A DNA stretch of 64,000 nucleotides from Bettongia penicillata ogilbyi (lineage: Eukaryota; Chordata; Mammalia; Diprotodontia; Potoroidae), in NCBI GenBank assembly GCA_023548195.1, contig JAJHZJ010000757.1, positions 124,001 to 188,000 of the forward strand. Reading direction: 5' to 3'. Shown in pieces: positions 1-13,410 of this stretch. The notes below the pieces were generated by a model. The model saw nothing but the letters and a program-made list of their open reading frames with translations. It searched no databases and had not been told where the DNA came from. A program made the translations under genes and the position numbers. Positions within the stretch are counted from its first letter, which is position 1; each line of letters begins with the position of its first letter.

Positions 1-530
1 TGTGTTTGTATCTACCTCAGTGTCACAGTTGATCTCCTAGGTTTTCTTAGGCTGGAAAAATGTCTTACTCTGGCTCTTTACCAATATTGTTAGCTTTTTA
101 GTTTCTTTCTTTTGATTTATATTAGCAATGTTAAAATTTTCAAAATTACATCAAACAGTAGTGGTGGGAGTATACACCCTTGCTTTACCTCTGTGTTTGG
201 TAGAAAAGCTTCCAGTATGTCTATATTACATCAGATTTACTTTTGGTTTTAGGTAGGTGCTTTTTGTGATATTATAACATATAATAACATATAACCCTCA
301 TCTGCCTATCCCTTAAAGTTTTATATAATTTATAGGAGTGTTGTACTTGGTCAGAGTCTTTTTCTTCACCCCTTGAATTAATCATGTGGCTTTAGATGTT
401 TTCATTTTTAATACGATTAGCAATTAATATATTGATTACTTTTGTAATGTTGAACTATCCTTGTCTCTATTATATATTTAATTTTATCATGATGAATAAT
501 ATTTTTTGATGAATTGCTATAGTCTCTGTC
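1..530 (-). mobile_element. L1 ORF2 (reverse transcriptase) remnant, antisense
   Basis: The plus strand reads like the complement of an L1 RT core. Landmarks are the complement of a stretch around GEAF..., a segment ending in an AATCATGTGG-type word, and the succession seen in antisense L1 ORF2 of other mammals. It is heavily decayed, with no open frame, and continues off the left edge. From about 530 to the start of copy A near 1390 I recognise nothing. Confidence 0.5.
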
Positions 531-2261
531 TTCATCTCTGACCCCAGTTGACATTAAAGGAACAACTTGGATCCATGTGGATGCCCGTCCCCATTGCTTT
601 AGGCAGGCCTGGTGGATATACATACTTGCTCATACTCAGCCTCTGTACCATCTATTCCTCAAGTTTTTGACTGTTGAGTGTTAACACAGTATGCCACCAC
701 AATTCTGTTTCAGTTAGAGAATACTTCTGGTTTTCTGAAGCATTGAGAGTAGTGAAGTCAGGGTTAAGTTCTCTAAGCTGTTATTTGGCTTGTATGAGCC
801 TTCTAGAACATGGTGACTCGTGGAGAAGGGGCTGAAGAATAAGTTAATGACAAGGGTTAGTCTTCTCTGCTGTTTTTTAACAGGTTGTTATACCATTGGG
901 CTTTTTGATGTTTTAGTCCCTGGAGACAGATGAAGTGCTTTATCTCTTGTTCATAATTCCTGTTTTGAAGAAGTTCAAGAGGATTGTCAGAATTGGAACA
1001 CAATTTCTTCCATTTTGTTGGTTCTGTATCAGTCTCAAGTCATATTGAGTTTAAAGTGTTATTTAATAACATTTTAGATTTCTTTTAGTCTTCACTGTAT
1101 CTTAAACTGTTATTTTCTAAACATTTATATGCTTTCATTATCAATGTTTTGTCATACTTATTACTTTCTATCAATTTTCATTATCCTTTTGTGGTCAATA
1201 CCTTTCTTATTATTTGTTTATTTCATATAATTGTATGAAGTGCCAGTCACTAAAGTATTAAGTTACCAAAAAAGATACTATATAAGTGGCATTGCATTCT
1301 TTATTGTCTAATGTTACCTTTGATAGATCCACCAGTCTTTAGTTGTAGCAGTTTATCAGACCTTCTGTGCGATCTTTCAAAAAGTTTTTTTTTTTTTTTC
1401 AGGTTGCAAAGTGTTTTATTATTTCTTTTTTAAAAAATTTATTTATTTATTTAACTTTTTACATTCATTTTCACAAAATTTTGGGTTCCAAATTTTTTCC
1501 CCTTTTATCCCCTTCCCCCACCCCAATACCCCAAGCAATCTAATTTTCCCTATCTTCAATCTGCCCTCTCTTCTGTCATCCCTCCCTTCTCTTGTCTCCA
1601 TTTTCTCTTTTCTCCTGTAGGGCCAGATGACTTTCTATTCCTCATTAACTGTATGTCTTCTTTCCTAGTAGCAACAACAATACTAAACAGTTGTTCCTAA
1701 AACTTTGAGTTCCAAATTCTCCCCATCCCTCCCTCCCCACCCATTCCCTTTGGGAAGGCAGGCAATTCAATATAGGCCATATCTGTGTAATTTTGCAAAT
1801 GACTTCCCTGATAGTCGTGTTGTGTAAGACTTAACTGAATTACCCTCCATCCTACCCTGCCCCTCATTGTTTCTCTTCTGTCTTTTGATCCTGTCCCTCC
1901 CCAAGTGTTGACTTCAAATTGCTCCCTCCTCCCTTTGCCCTCCCTTCCATCATCACCCCCTTGCTTATCTCCTTCTCCCCCACTTTCCTATACTGTAAGA
2001 TAGGTTTTCATACCAAAATGAGTGTGCATTTTATTCCTTCCTTTAGTCAAATGTGATGAGGGTAAACTTGGTTTTTTTTTTTTTTTCTCAGCTCTCCTCT
2101 TTTTCCCTCCATTAAAAAGTTTCCTGCTTGCCTCTTGAATGAGATACAATTAACCCCATTCCATTTCACCCTCTCTCCTCCCACTATATTTCTCTCTCAC
2201 CATTTACCTTAATTTCTTTTAAGATATGGTCCCATCCTATTCAATTCACTCTGTGCTCTCT

Positions 2262-2312
2262 GTATGTGTGTGCATGTGTGTTTGCGTGCATGCGTGTACA
2301 TGTGTGTGTGTG
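2262..2312. repeat. TG-rich microsatellite inside copy A
   Basis: An imperfect run of TG with GCGTGCATGCGTG interruptions. Copy C has its own TG run at the homologous place (23793-23856), so the repeat was part of the source element. Confidence 0.85.
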
Positions 2313-2446
2313 GTCCCACCAACTACCCAGATACTGAAAAGTTTTAAGAGTTATAAATATTGTTTTTCCATGTAGGAATGTAAACAGTTCACTTCTGGTA
2401 AGTCCCTTAAGACTTCTCTTTGCTGTTTACTTTTTCATGCTTCTTC

Positions 2447-3320
2447 TCATTCTTGTGTTTGAAAGTCAAATTTTCTTTTCAGCTCTGGTCTTTTCATCAA
2501 GAATGCTTGAAAGTCCTCTGTTTCATTGAAAGACCATATTTTCCCCTGAAGTATTATACTCAGTTTAGCTGGGTAGGTGATTCTTGGTTTGAGTCGTAGT
2601 TCCTTTGACTTCTGGAATATCCTATTCCACGCCCTTCGATCCCTTAATGTGGAAGCTGCTAGATCTTGAGTTATCCTGATTGTATTTCCACAGTACTGGA
2701 ATTGTTTCTTTCTAGCTGCTTGCAAGATTTTCTCCTTGAGCTGGGAGTTCTGGAATTTGGCCACAATGTTCCTAGGAGTTTCTCTTTTTGGATCTCTTTC
2801 AGGTGGTGATCGATGGATTCTTTCAATGCTTATTTTTCCCTCTGGTTCTAGAATGTCAGGGCAGTTTTCCTTGATAATTTCATGGAAGATGATGTCAAGG
2901 CTCTTTTTTTGATCATGACTTTCAGGTAGTCCCATAATTTTTAAATTGTCTCTCCTGGATCTATTTTCCAGGTCAGTTGTTTTTCCCATGAGATATTTCA
3001 CATTCTCTTCCATTTTTTCATTCTTTTGGTTTTGTTTTGTGATTTCTTGGTTTCTCGTAAAGTCATTAGACTCCATCTGTTCCATTCTAATTTTGAGAGA
3101 ACTATTATGTTCAGTGAGGTTTTGAGCCTCTTTTTCCATTTGGCTCATTCTTCTTTTGAAAGCATTCTTCTCCTCCTTGGCTTTTTGAACCTCTTTTGCC
3201 AATTGAGTGAGCCTGTTCTTCAAGGTGTTATTTTCTTCAGCATTTTTTTTGGGTCTCCTTTACCAAGGTATTGACCCGTTTTTCATACTTTTCTTGCATC
3301 TCTCTCATTTCTCTTCCCAG
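2447..3320 (-). pseudogene. L1-type ORF1 of copy A (RNA-binding chaperone), one frameshift
   Basis: A 258-codon open frame (3223 to 2447) encodes a coiled-coil segment rich in K, E and Q heptads, then the RRM-like part with RRDNLKIMGLPES, then the C-terminal domain with RNIVAKF and YCGNTIRITQDLA. This is the layout of L1 ORF1p, the trimeric RNA-binding protein of the retrotransposition particle. The frame is broken at its N-terminal side by an extra T in the run at 3243-3250 (8 T against 7 in copy C). ORF1-like sequence continues upstream in another frame to about 3320. Apart from this slip the frame is well preserved, so the copy is comparatively young. Confidence 0.8.
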
Positions 3321-3542
3321 TCTTTCCTCCACCTGTCTAACTTGCTTTTCAAAATCCTTTTTTGAGCTCTTCCAGGGCTCTCTGGCATGGAAATCTCTTC
3401 CATTCCGTTTCTGTACACTTTTCAGTGGTCCAGAAGTTATGGGGGTCTCTCTTTACATTAATTCTATGGGCTTTGGTTTTGGAGCTCATAAATGTGTGTC
3501 CTTCTACTCCGCCATCTTGGCTCCGCCCCCCAAAAAGTTTTT

Positions 3543-4514
3543 AAATGACAAATTCATATCCCAGTCAGTTTAACAATTACAAATGAAGCTTTCGTGAAAT
3601 TCTATTGAATATATTATTAAAATCCACATAACTTGAAGTCTACTGTTTTTACCTTTGTCTGCAGATCTTGTAATTATATCTAGAAAAAGTAATCAGGGAA
3701 ATTGTGATTCTGAAGGAGATTGCTTCCAAGTTGAAAGATATTTTCCTTCTTATCCCCCTTTAAAACTCCTTCACAGCCTTGCCATTAAATGTATTCAGAT
3801 TAAAGTGTCTTTCTCTTACTTGTGAAAAACATTTGAAAACATGTTAGGTAATTTAGGTAGGACTGCCTTCCTTTAAAAAAAAAAAGATTGACAGTGAGAA
3901 ATACCCTGATTACTTCCTTGACTTAGTAACGTAGACATGTTGTCAAATTAAGTTTTAAGATAGCACAGTATGTTTTATATTTTAGCACATTGACTTTGAT
4001 ACACATAACAAATCTAATTTTCACATGTACATTTGGTCCAGTATATTTTTAAATTGTTCTGTATTACATACATTATGATGATCAGGTTCAGTGAAGGCAT
4101 TACACTAGAAGAATAAAATAGAGCAATTTGAAATAGTAAAAGCTAGGATGAAGAATAGTATCAAAACCAACGTACTTTGGAAAATTGTAACTATTTTAGA
4201 AATTATTTTAAAAATTCAACATCTAAAAAATAAAAGACGGTAGGTCATGCAGTTTTGACTGGGATCTAAAAATAATTATAATATCACGTTGGAGGAATAA
4301 CAAAACATCAACATAAAAAACTAATATTCTAACTAATATTACAAAAGACTGTTTAAGAATCTCACTTGTCTTTCCCAAGTGGATCAATGTATTGCTAGTC
4401 ATTTGAGGTGGATATGTAGTTAGGAATATTATGACTTGAGGTTGGCCTACGAAAAATCAAGGTCTTAGAACACTGTTCTAATAGTCCATTTTTTCAGTGC
4501 TTTTGCAATCAAAA
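3543..4514. other. AT-rich intron, nothing recognised
   Basis: No open frame, repeat landmark or splice-like exon stood out here. Confidence 0.4.
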
Positions 4515-4960
4515 GCTTTTACATTTAATTTCAACAAACACTTATTAAGTTCGTACTCTGTGGTAAGATATGCTAGATACTTAACATTCCATTTGGAGAG
4601 AGTGGTGGTGATAGTGGTGATAAAACCTGTGTATACATGAGTATAATACATCATCAGTTTAGGGGAGAAAGGGCAGATGTGATGGGATCCATCCAAGGAA
4701 GGAAACAATTCTTAGAAAGGCAGGTGCAAAAGAATTCCTTCTGGGAAATGACTTGAAGTATTTAAGAGAACATAGCCCCATTTTTCTGGAATATAGAGAT
4801 TGTAAAGGGGAATGTGAAATAAGACTGGAAAAATAGGTAGGAGGTTGACAGTGGAAGACCTTAAATGTCAAGCTGAGGATTTTATGTTTTATCCTATAGA
4901 AAATGGGAAACCATCAGAAGTTTTTGAGAAGAGGGCTGATATGGTTAAACCTGTTCCTTA
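4515..4960 (-). mobile_element. L2 LINE 3' fragment, antisense
   Basis: The plus strand begins with AACACTTATTAAGT and continues to a segment reading like 'GGATTTTATGTTTTATCCT' and 'AAACCATCAGAAG'. These are the complement of the L2 3' region seen in several other places here (42.2-44 kb in the same orientation). It has no coding capacity left. Confidence 0.6.
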
Positions 4961-4969
4961 AAATAACTT

Positions 4970-5280
4970 TTTAAAAATTATTTTATTTATTTTCAGTGTT
5001 CTGTAATCACTGCCATATATCCTAGATTATTTTCCTTCCCTCTTCCTCCTCCCTCCCTCCCTACTCTCTCCCTGAGACAGTGTGCAATCTTATATAGGTT
5101 CTAAACATACAGTCTTATTAAATACATTTTCACCTTAGTCTTGTTGAATAGAAGAATTAAAATGAATGGGAGAAACCATAAAATAAAACATAATCCAAAA
5201 GAAAATTATCTGCTCCATTCTGTGACCCAGTTCCTTAGTTCTTTCTTGGGATATAAAAGGTGTTTTGCCTCAAAAGTCAA
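4970..5280 (-). mobile_element. L1 3' end, 5'-truncated, antisense
   Basis: The complement of this block matches the last 250-300 bases of the plus-strand L1 ending at 63081, including the parts GGTGAAAATGTATTTAATAAG and CTATATAAGATTGCA. It breaks off near 5280 inside what would be the sequence around GACTCTTGAG. A T-rich stretch at its left edge (about 4965-4985) is the complement of the A-tail. From 5281 to about 5640 I recognise nothing. Confidence 0.7.
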
Positions 5281-5639
5281 CAAATTAGAGTACTTGGAGG
5301 TAAAGCTGAGCCAGCGCATGGTTGGTAACAGTGGAGCCAAAAAGGAGTGAGCAACTTTCAGAGATTTGGTATTTACAGCACATCATTTACTCATCTGAGC
5401 CAGAATACTCACAAACATCAAGATTTTTTTGGAGAAAATGATGGGAAAATTCAGAAGCTGCTAAAGAAAAAATGAGAAATCCACAGGGTTTACTAGTAAG
5501 ATAGTTCATCCATCTTTAAGAAAGCAGCATTTAACTCCATTAAAAGTAAAGTGTAAGTTAAGCTTAGAGAGAAACAGGATTCTTGACTCAGTAAGAAAAC
5601 AGGTGAAATTCAGTTTTATGCTGATTAGTAACAATCCAA

Positions 5640-6134
5640 AGTGCTTTTTATGATGCCCTGAAGATTATTAATGGGCCAAAGACTATGGTGCATCTGTTCT
5701 CAGTGTTGATGGAGCCACATTGATTAGTGATCAAATCATGATCCTGGAGAGATGGAATACTTCCGTAGTGTTCTCAACAGCCCATTATCAATCAATACTG
5801 AAGCCATTGACCTCAGATAGTAGCTTTCTAACTGAAGAAGACATTTTGAATGCCATTAGGCTCCTCTCATGTGTCAAAGCACGTGGTGCTGATCCTATTC
5901 CAGCTGAGATTTACAAGGTAGGGGTCCATTGCTCATATAAAAGCTGACAGGAATTTTCCAGGTTATATGGCAAGAGGAAGTTATTCCCTAGGAGTTCAAG
6001 GATACTTCCATTGTTGATGTCTGTAATGGTAAAGAAAATAGATTATCCTGTGATAATCACAGAGAGGTCTCTCTGTTAGTCATTGTTGGCAAGAGTCTTG
6101 CCAGAGTCCTCCTTAATGGACGGATCCTTCAACT
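5640..6134 (+). mobile_element. RTE-type LINE reverse transcriptase fragment
   Basis: A frame at 5720-5947 contains ILERWNTSVVFST and then EEDILNAIRLLSCVKARGAD followed by PIPAEIYK. This is the conserved entry to RTE/BovB-type reverse transcriptase (usual form SGKAPGADxIPAEIYK). Further degenerate matches follow (complement-free, same strand) around the DNHRGISLL motif near 6055-6090. It is broken by stops and frameshifts and has no element ends. RTE is known to be active in marsupial history. Confidence 0.75.
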
Positions 6135-6360
6135 GTCTTTTTAATGCTGTTACCAGTTTTGATCTCTTGGTTTTGCTCACTTCACTCTGCATCAGTTCTT
6201 TTAGAAAAATTTTTCTGTTTTCCTGAAACTGTCATCTTCATAATTTCTTACAATGCAGTAGTATTCCATTATATTTATGTACCATAACTCGATCCCCATT
6301 TGATGAGCACCTCCCTCAGTTTCTAATTTTTGCCACCTCGAAAATATCTGTAGATTTTTT
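6135..6360 (-). mobile_element. L1 ORF2 3'-terminal fragment, antisense
   Basis: The plus strand shows the complement of the conserved L1 C-terminal segment, with landmarks GCTCACTTCACTCTGCATCAG and AGTATTCCATTATATTTATG. The same region is present in the plus-strand L1 near 62520-62700. Confidence 0.65.
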
Positions 6361-7440
6361 CTTAAGACTAATCACTCCCTTATTCTACCCTCCTTCTAAT
6401 CTGTCAGTCTTCTCTTTCTTTCTTATTTTCCGATTCAGTGAAATAAATTTTTGTACCTAGTTGTATTTTGCATTCTTCTTTTGATCAGTTCAGATGAGAA
6501 TGAATGAGAAAGTGTCTGCTGTTTCCCCCATCCCTCCCTTCTTGTACATATAGATATTCATTTGTGAGGTAATTTCCCATAACATTCCTCTCTTTTCCCC
6601 CTCAGTGTGTTTTTTTTTTATTAGCTTCCTTTCTGATCATCCACAATAGACTTCCTCTATGAACCCTGATGATAGGTGTCTGAGGGGGATACCTGATATA
6701 ATCCATCTCCCCATATTAAAATGTAAGCAGTTTATTCTTGTTTCATCCTCTATGACTGTTACAAATTTTGTCTTGGCTTCTGTATTTGCAGTTCAAATTT
6801 TTTACGTAGCTCAGTTTTCTGATCAGGAATTCCTCCTTTTCCTTTAAAGGTTCATTTTTTTCACTTGTGGAATTATACTTAATTCTAAGCTCTTTCCTCC
6901 TTTATTGGGATGACTGCTAAATCATATGTGATCTTGACTATAGCTTCTTAGTACTTAAATTCTTTCTTGTTGGTTTCTTACCCTATTTGTTCTTGGACCT
7001 GAAAACTCTGGATTTTGACTTTCATATTCATGGTCATTTTCATTTTGAGATTTCTTTCAGGAAATGATCAATGGATTGTTTCTGTTTCTACTTTTTCCTT
7101 TGGATTTAGGAGATCTGGGCAGTTTGAATATTTCTTGAAATGATGTCTAGCCTCTTTTCTGGTCATGGTTTTCAGTTTATTTCAGTGATTCTTACATTTT
7201 TTTTTCTTCTTGATCCTTTTTCCAGGTCATTTTTGAAATTATGTTTTTGCTTTGCATCTTAATTTTTTTTATCTTTTCATTTTATTTTAATATTTCTTGT
7301 TGCTTCTCATTGAAGCCTTTGGCTTCTGTTTGATACGTTCTGATTTTCAGGGAGTTTATTGCTTCATCAATAAAAATTTGTGCCAGGCTTTTAATTCCCT
7401 TTTGATTTTTTCTTCAGTAACTCTTTTTCCCCTCTCGAGC
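6361..7440 (-). mobile_element. Old L1 ORF1/spacer region, antisense, split by the actin insertion
   Basis: Complementary ORF1 landmarks are visible: the segment around 7050-7200 parallels copy A at 2780-2990 (for example GATTTCTTTCAGGAAATGATC against GATCTCTTTCAGGTGGTGATC). It is much more diverged than copies A and C. The continuation, probably its 5' leader, lies beyond the actin pseudogene at about 9360-10250. Whether it once had ORF2 cannot be told. Confidence 0.5.
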
Positions 7441-7442
7441 AT

Positions 7443-9320
<1,878 letters not shown>

Positions 9321-9359
9321 GCATGCTGAGTGGAAGAGCTCACAGCTCTGTGATTTTTT

Positions 9360-10400
9360 ATAAAAAACAAATGTTAACTCGTTAAAAAAAACAAAATTTG
9401 CTGCACCCAGAATTCTTGTTGAATCTATTCCCAAGCTATGTTTTCTTTTGAGGCTTTTAGTTTGTAGATATTTTGGAGTCATTCTCTTCTTCTAGGTTTT
9501 TATCTTGAGGGTCTTTGTCACTATAAAAGCTGGATTGGTGCTGGATTTGGAAGAATCCAAATGCTGGAATTCTTCTTTTTGTTTGCTCATTCTGCCAGAC
9601 TTTGTACACTTTTAGAGGAAATATCTTAGCTGACCCCTTGTCTTCAGGTTTATACAGCTGTTTTCTTGGGTATTAAATGTTACATTATTCAGAAATCTAA
9701 GAGACAGTTCATACTAGGGACTTAAAAGCTTTCAGTGCTTGCTCTGATCAGGACAAGTCTGAACTTTACAAGTTCCTGACTGTACTTTGAGTCTGAGCAC
9801 CAGGTCTGTGGGCTTGCATATTTTGAAATTTCAGTAGAATGGTCTCAATCACTACTAGCCAGTTGGAAAGCTCTACTGATTCAGAGTGACTTTTTTTGGA
9901 TTTTAATTCTTCCCCTGGTTTTCCATCATGCAGACTTAAGACTTGATTAGAATTTGGAACTGAGACCTTACCTTCCTATTGGAGTCTGAACCACATAATT
10001 ACTGCTTGCTTCTGAAGCTTTCCTTGCTCAATACACGACTTAAGGCCTGCTAACCTAGAATATTACCCCTGGTCAGAGATTCCCTCCCCTCGCATTTCAT
10101 CCTAGAACTGAGTAGTAAGTGACAAAGCTGCCATTTGGCACCAATTTCTCCACGTTGTATGAGAGATAAGGATCTGGGACCTTACCTTGCTTCAGATATA
10201 TGGCCTTGTTACTTCAGTCCCTTGGTGATTCATATGGCATGCTCCTAAGTAGACTGCATCTTCAGTGTCCATAGATTTCTCTTTCTGCCTATGATAGCCT
10301 GAACTGGAAAAATGACTTACTGTGGCCTTTTCTTTAATTTTATGAGTAGCCTTTGATTTAGTCCATTTCTAAATCTGTTTGGAGAAATTGTGGGTTGGAG
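9360..10400 (-). mobile_element. Probable 5' leader of the old L1 split by the actin pseudogene
   Basis: This stretch has no open frame and resembles, only in general composition and position, the antisense L1 leader at 55.4-56.2 kb. It lies on the far side of the actin insertion from the ORF1 remnant. The assignment is an inference, and it may be unrelated intron. Confidence 0.3.
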
Positions 10401-10469
10401 AGGGTAACTTACTGTATTTCCTGCTATTTTGCCAGGTTGGTCATTGTTTCATATATCACAAAAAATTGA

Positions 10470-11290
10470 ATCAAGAATTCCTTTTCCCCTCCTCATCTCA
10501 TATCACTGAGATGCCTTGTCCTACTGCTATCTCCTTCTTCACCCTTGTTTTACATGAAGAGATGACCTTTCTTTTGCCAAGGTAAACCCCTTTTCATGCT
10601 CAAATGTCCCCGTTCTGTTCTTTCATCTACAAAAGATTGCCCCTCTAGTATTACCACTTTTTCACTTATCTTCAGTCTTTTCCTATATACTGACTTACTT
10701 TCCAGCTACTTACAAATATAACCTTGTCTCCCTCATTGTCAAAAACATTCACTTGATCCCTGCTATTTTCCTATATTTTTCCTGCTATTTTCCTATATTT
10801 TTCCTGCCATTCTTGGCTAAATTTGAAGAAGTCTGTGATGGTTGCTTTTTCACCCTCTTCTTAATTCTACAGTCTGATTTTGACCTTTATCAATCAGCCA
10901 AAACTACTTTCTCCAAAGTTACTGATCATCTCTTACTTGCCAAATCAAATGACATTTTCTCAATCCTTATGCTTCTTGACGTCTCCATGGCCTCTGATAG
11001 TATCCGTCACCCTCTTCTGCTTGATATTCTTTTCTCTCTTGATTTTCCTGATACTATTTTCTCTTGGTTCTTCTCCTGTCTGCTCCTCCTTAGACTCCTT
11101 TGCTAGATCTTCATCCAAGTTACTCTCATTAAACTTGTATCTACTTTAAGGCTCCATCTTACATTCATTTTTCTATTCTTTCTATATTCTTTCATTTGGC
11201 AATTGCATCTTATATTTCTATCCTTAGGGTTTAACTGTTCCTTGTACAAGAGTAGGTACTTAATAAATGTTTTATTGACTGACTGTATTT
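10470..11290 (+). mobile_element. L2 LINE, RT remnant plus 3' end
   Basis: A decayed frame reads FSILMLLDVSMASDS, then ILFSLDFPDTIFSWFFSC. This is the L2/CR1-type RT core, whose usual form is ILLDLSAAFDTV...SWF. It ends with the L2 3' signature GGTACTTAATAAATG followed by TGACTGACTG near 11250-11285. The same protein segment appears in the copies at 31.5 kb and 47.8 kb. Confidence 0.75.
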
Positions 11291-11299
11291 TTTACTACC

Positions 11300-11875
11300 T
11301 ATCCCCCCATGCCTTGAACTTTTTCCCTCTTTATCTCAGATTCGTCTTCTCTGACTTCTTTCACATCTTTGCTAAAGTTCCACCTTTTGCAAGAAGCCTT
11401 TCTTAGCCCTCCTTAATCTTAGTGCCTTCCCTCTGAGATTATAATTCGTATGTCTTCCTGTGCATCATTTTCTGTGTCTTTTCTGTTTCTCTGAGCTCTT
11501 AATATTGATCATTCCTTATAATCATACCAATAGCATTTCGTTGTGTTCACATTATCATTAGCCTTTCTCCAAACAATGAGCACTTCCTTTATTTTAAGTT
11601 CTTTGCTATTAAAAAAAAAAAAGTTCTGCAATGAATATTTTAGTTTAGGTTTCTGCTAAAGTCCTGTTTTCTTCATTTTAGTGCCTTCCCTCTGAAATTA
11701 TCTCCAGTTTATCTTGTATATGTCTTATCTACACATAGTGTTTTGTTTTGTTTTTTGCATTAGGCTGCGAAGTTGAGAGTGGGAATTATTTTTTTGTCCT
11801 TTTTTTTGTGCACTTAACTCAGTGCCTTTCAGTTAGTATATGCATAATAAATGCTATTTGACTTGTTGACTTCAC
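11300..11875 (+). mobile_element. L2 3' region, interrupted by an L1 fragment
   Basis: L2 3' sequence runs from about 11300 to 11470 (CCACCTTTTGCAAGAAGCC, then AGTGCCTTCCCTCTGAGAT) and resumes near 11675 with the same AGTGCCTTCCCTCTGAAAT words. It ends in GCATAATAAATGCTATTTG. The repeated words at the join suggest a duplicated target of about 20 bases. Confidence 0.65.
11475..11665 (-). mobile_element. L1 ORF2 3' fragment inserted in L2
   Basis: The plus strand carries the complement of the L1 segment around the words AATGAGCACTTCC and TTCTGCAATGAATATTTT, with a short A-run inside. It lies exactly where the L2 3' region is interrupted. Confidence 0.5.
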
Positions 11876-12159
11876 AGTTGCTGAGTGTTTAAGGTCTCCC
11901 TAACTCCCAGGTTTGACTTTTCATACCACAGTTCTCTTCCGTTCGTGACATCTTTCAGTTAACATCTTTCAGATCACCATTAATGACTGATTTAGCACTT
12001 ATTTCACTATAATTCATTCTCATTATTGAAGAGAAAAATCCACATTCTCTAACTTAGCATTCAAAACTCTTCACAATCTTTATTTTCTTTGACTTACCTA
12101 CTCTTGCTCCTTTCTCTCTGTTCACTACCCAGGTACCTTTGTACATATTATATTTCTAC

Positions 12160-12360
12160 AAGCATCACAGTAGAATGAAAAGAGGGCTGGATTGGGTCAG
12201 GAAAAATCTGAGGGGAAAAAAAGTCCTGCCCCAGACACTACCTGAGTAACCATGGACATGAGATTTAATGTGCCTTATTTTCCTCATGAGTAAAATTAGG
12301 AGGCTAAGCATTATGACTTCCAAGATTTCTTATAGTTCTAAATTTATAATATTTGATGCA
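12160..12360 (+). repeat. MIR-like SINE fragment
   Basis: Degenerate order of MIR words: a GCTGGATT region, CAGACACTACCTGAGTAACC, then TTTTCCTCATGAGTAAAAT. The gap from 11876 to 12160 shows nothing else. Confidence 0.45.
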
Positions 12361-12384
12361 AAGATATATCTATATCTATTTATC

Positions 12385-12436
12385 TATGTATCTATGTATG
12401 TATGTATGTATGTATGTATGTATGTATGTATGTATA
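12385..12436. repeat. (TATG)n microsatellite
   Basis: About 13 nearly perfect TATG units. The long Tyr-Val-Cys-Met reading frames across it are an artefact of the repeat. Confidence 0.95.
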
Positions 12437-12734
12437 TTTTGCCAGTCAGTGGTTTCCTTTCTTACAGTTTCTACATTGATTTCTTTTTGTACAAAATCTT
12501 TTTGTTTTGCTTTTGAATTGTTTATTTTGTTTACAATTGCCTTTGTACATTTTTTAGTTAAAAATTTTCCTCCTTGCAGTTCTGAAGGTTTTTAATGTCT
12601 TTGAAACAGTGAGATCTTGCTTGTGGTTATTCTTGATTTTTACTTATATAGTTTTTTTCCATGTTATACATGTTTTTTTTTTTGTCCTTTAATAAGTTAG
12701 CAAATAATTTTCTTCTTTTGGCATGGACCTGAGA

Positions 12735-12915
12735 TTTTATTTTTAGGGAGTGAAAAGGACTCCCAGAGAGGAAACTTCCATTATTAATTCAAATCATTGC
12801 CTACTTTGCTACTTGGAGTAACTTGCTCACTGTTACATTGCCATTCAGAGGCTGGACTTGAATTTAGGTCTTCCTAATTCTGAAGCCTACTCTTTATCCA
12901 TTAGTCCTCTTACCA
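12735..12915. repeat. MIR-like SINE fragment
   Basis: Words such as AGAGGCTGGACTTGAATTTAGG and TCTTCCTAATTCTGAAGCC follow the MIR order (B-box-containing tRNA part reversed into the core). The sequence on either side (12437-12735 and 12916-13341) is AT-rich intron with no feature seen. Confidence 0.45.
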
Positions 12916-13341
12916 AATTATTGCTTGATGAAATTTATTGTCTAATAATGTATCCTTTGTTCCTACTTCTTTTTTTTCCATTAATTTGCTTAAAATGTTT
13001 AATGATCCTTCAAATTAATTTATCATTTTTTGTGGTTATATATTATTCCCTGATAATTTGATATACACTCTTGTCATTTTTATCATATTTTTTGTTGACT
13101 TTCTCAGTCTACCTATGGTATTTATATAAAAAGTTTTCCACCCTTAATGATTATGGATCCTGTTTTATAAGTAAATTATAACTTTTCTGTACCTTTAACT
13201 GTAAATTACATTAAGAAGGGTCAGTATGATCTAATCTATTCATATAATTGGCTATTTTTTTAGGACTAAAAAAGCTAAGTAATGTAATCAAATTTGGTTT
13301 TTGATTTTCTGTTTCTCAAGAATTGCCTTTTTTTTTTTTAG

Positions 13342-13410
13342 CTTCTTGAAGGAAGTTTTGCAAGAGAAGTCAGTCATGAAGTAGATGGACTTATTTTTCA
13401 GCCTATTGGG
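13342..13410 (+). CDS. RNGTT: RNGTT (mRNA capping enzyme) internal exon, motif IV
   Basis: This 69-bp exon encodes 23 residues beginning LLEGSFAREVSHEVDG and ending LIFQPIG. From memory, vertebrate capping enzyme has almost the same stretch in its C-terminal GTP::mRNA guanylyltransferase domain, which attaches GMP to the 5' end of nascent nuclear pre-mRNA. The segment VSHEVDGLIF is nucleotidyltransferase motif IV. A T-run followed by AG ends at 13341, and a GTAAGT donor starts at 13411. Both boundaries fall between codons (phase 0), so skipping the exon would remove 23 residues without a frameshift. Relative to the human protein I recall S for N, R for K, V for M and I for T, all plausible vertebrate changes. 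The next exon should begin with the KYKPGR...ILKWKP segment (motif V), and I do not find it in the window. The exon has no stop codon and lacks pseudogene features. Confidence 0.9.

Larger units (their letters stand above)
1390..3531 (-). mobile_element. ORF1-only L1 derivative (HAL1-like), copy A, full length
   Basis: Read on the minus strand, it starts with the leader GGGGGCGGAGCCAAGATGGC at 3530, runs through a short 5' UTR and ORF1, then about 1 kb of non-coding sequence, and ends in an A-tail. There is no ORF2. An 11-bp direct repeat AAAAAGTTTTT flanks it (1379-1389 and 3532-3542), which fits target-primed reverse transcription. The non-coding part joins L1 3' UTR-like sequence to ORF1-ORF2 spacer-like sequence near 1818-1845, the same junction as copies B to E. 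A (AAAT)n run near 1430 marks the usual element end, but about 27 further bases and a 15-base A-tail follow. Confidence 0.85.

Noticed and set aside
12268..12595. Frames with repeated Met-Tyr-Val-Cys
   Set aside because: They translate a TATG microsatellite.
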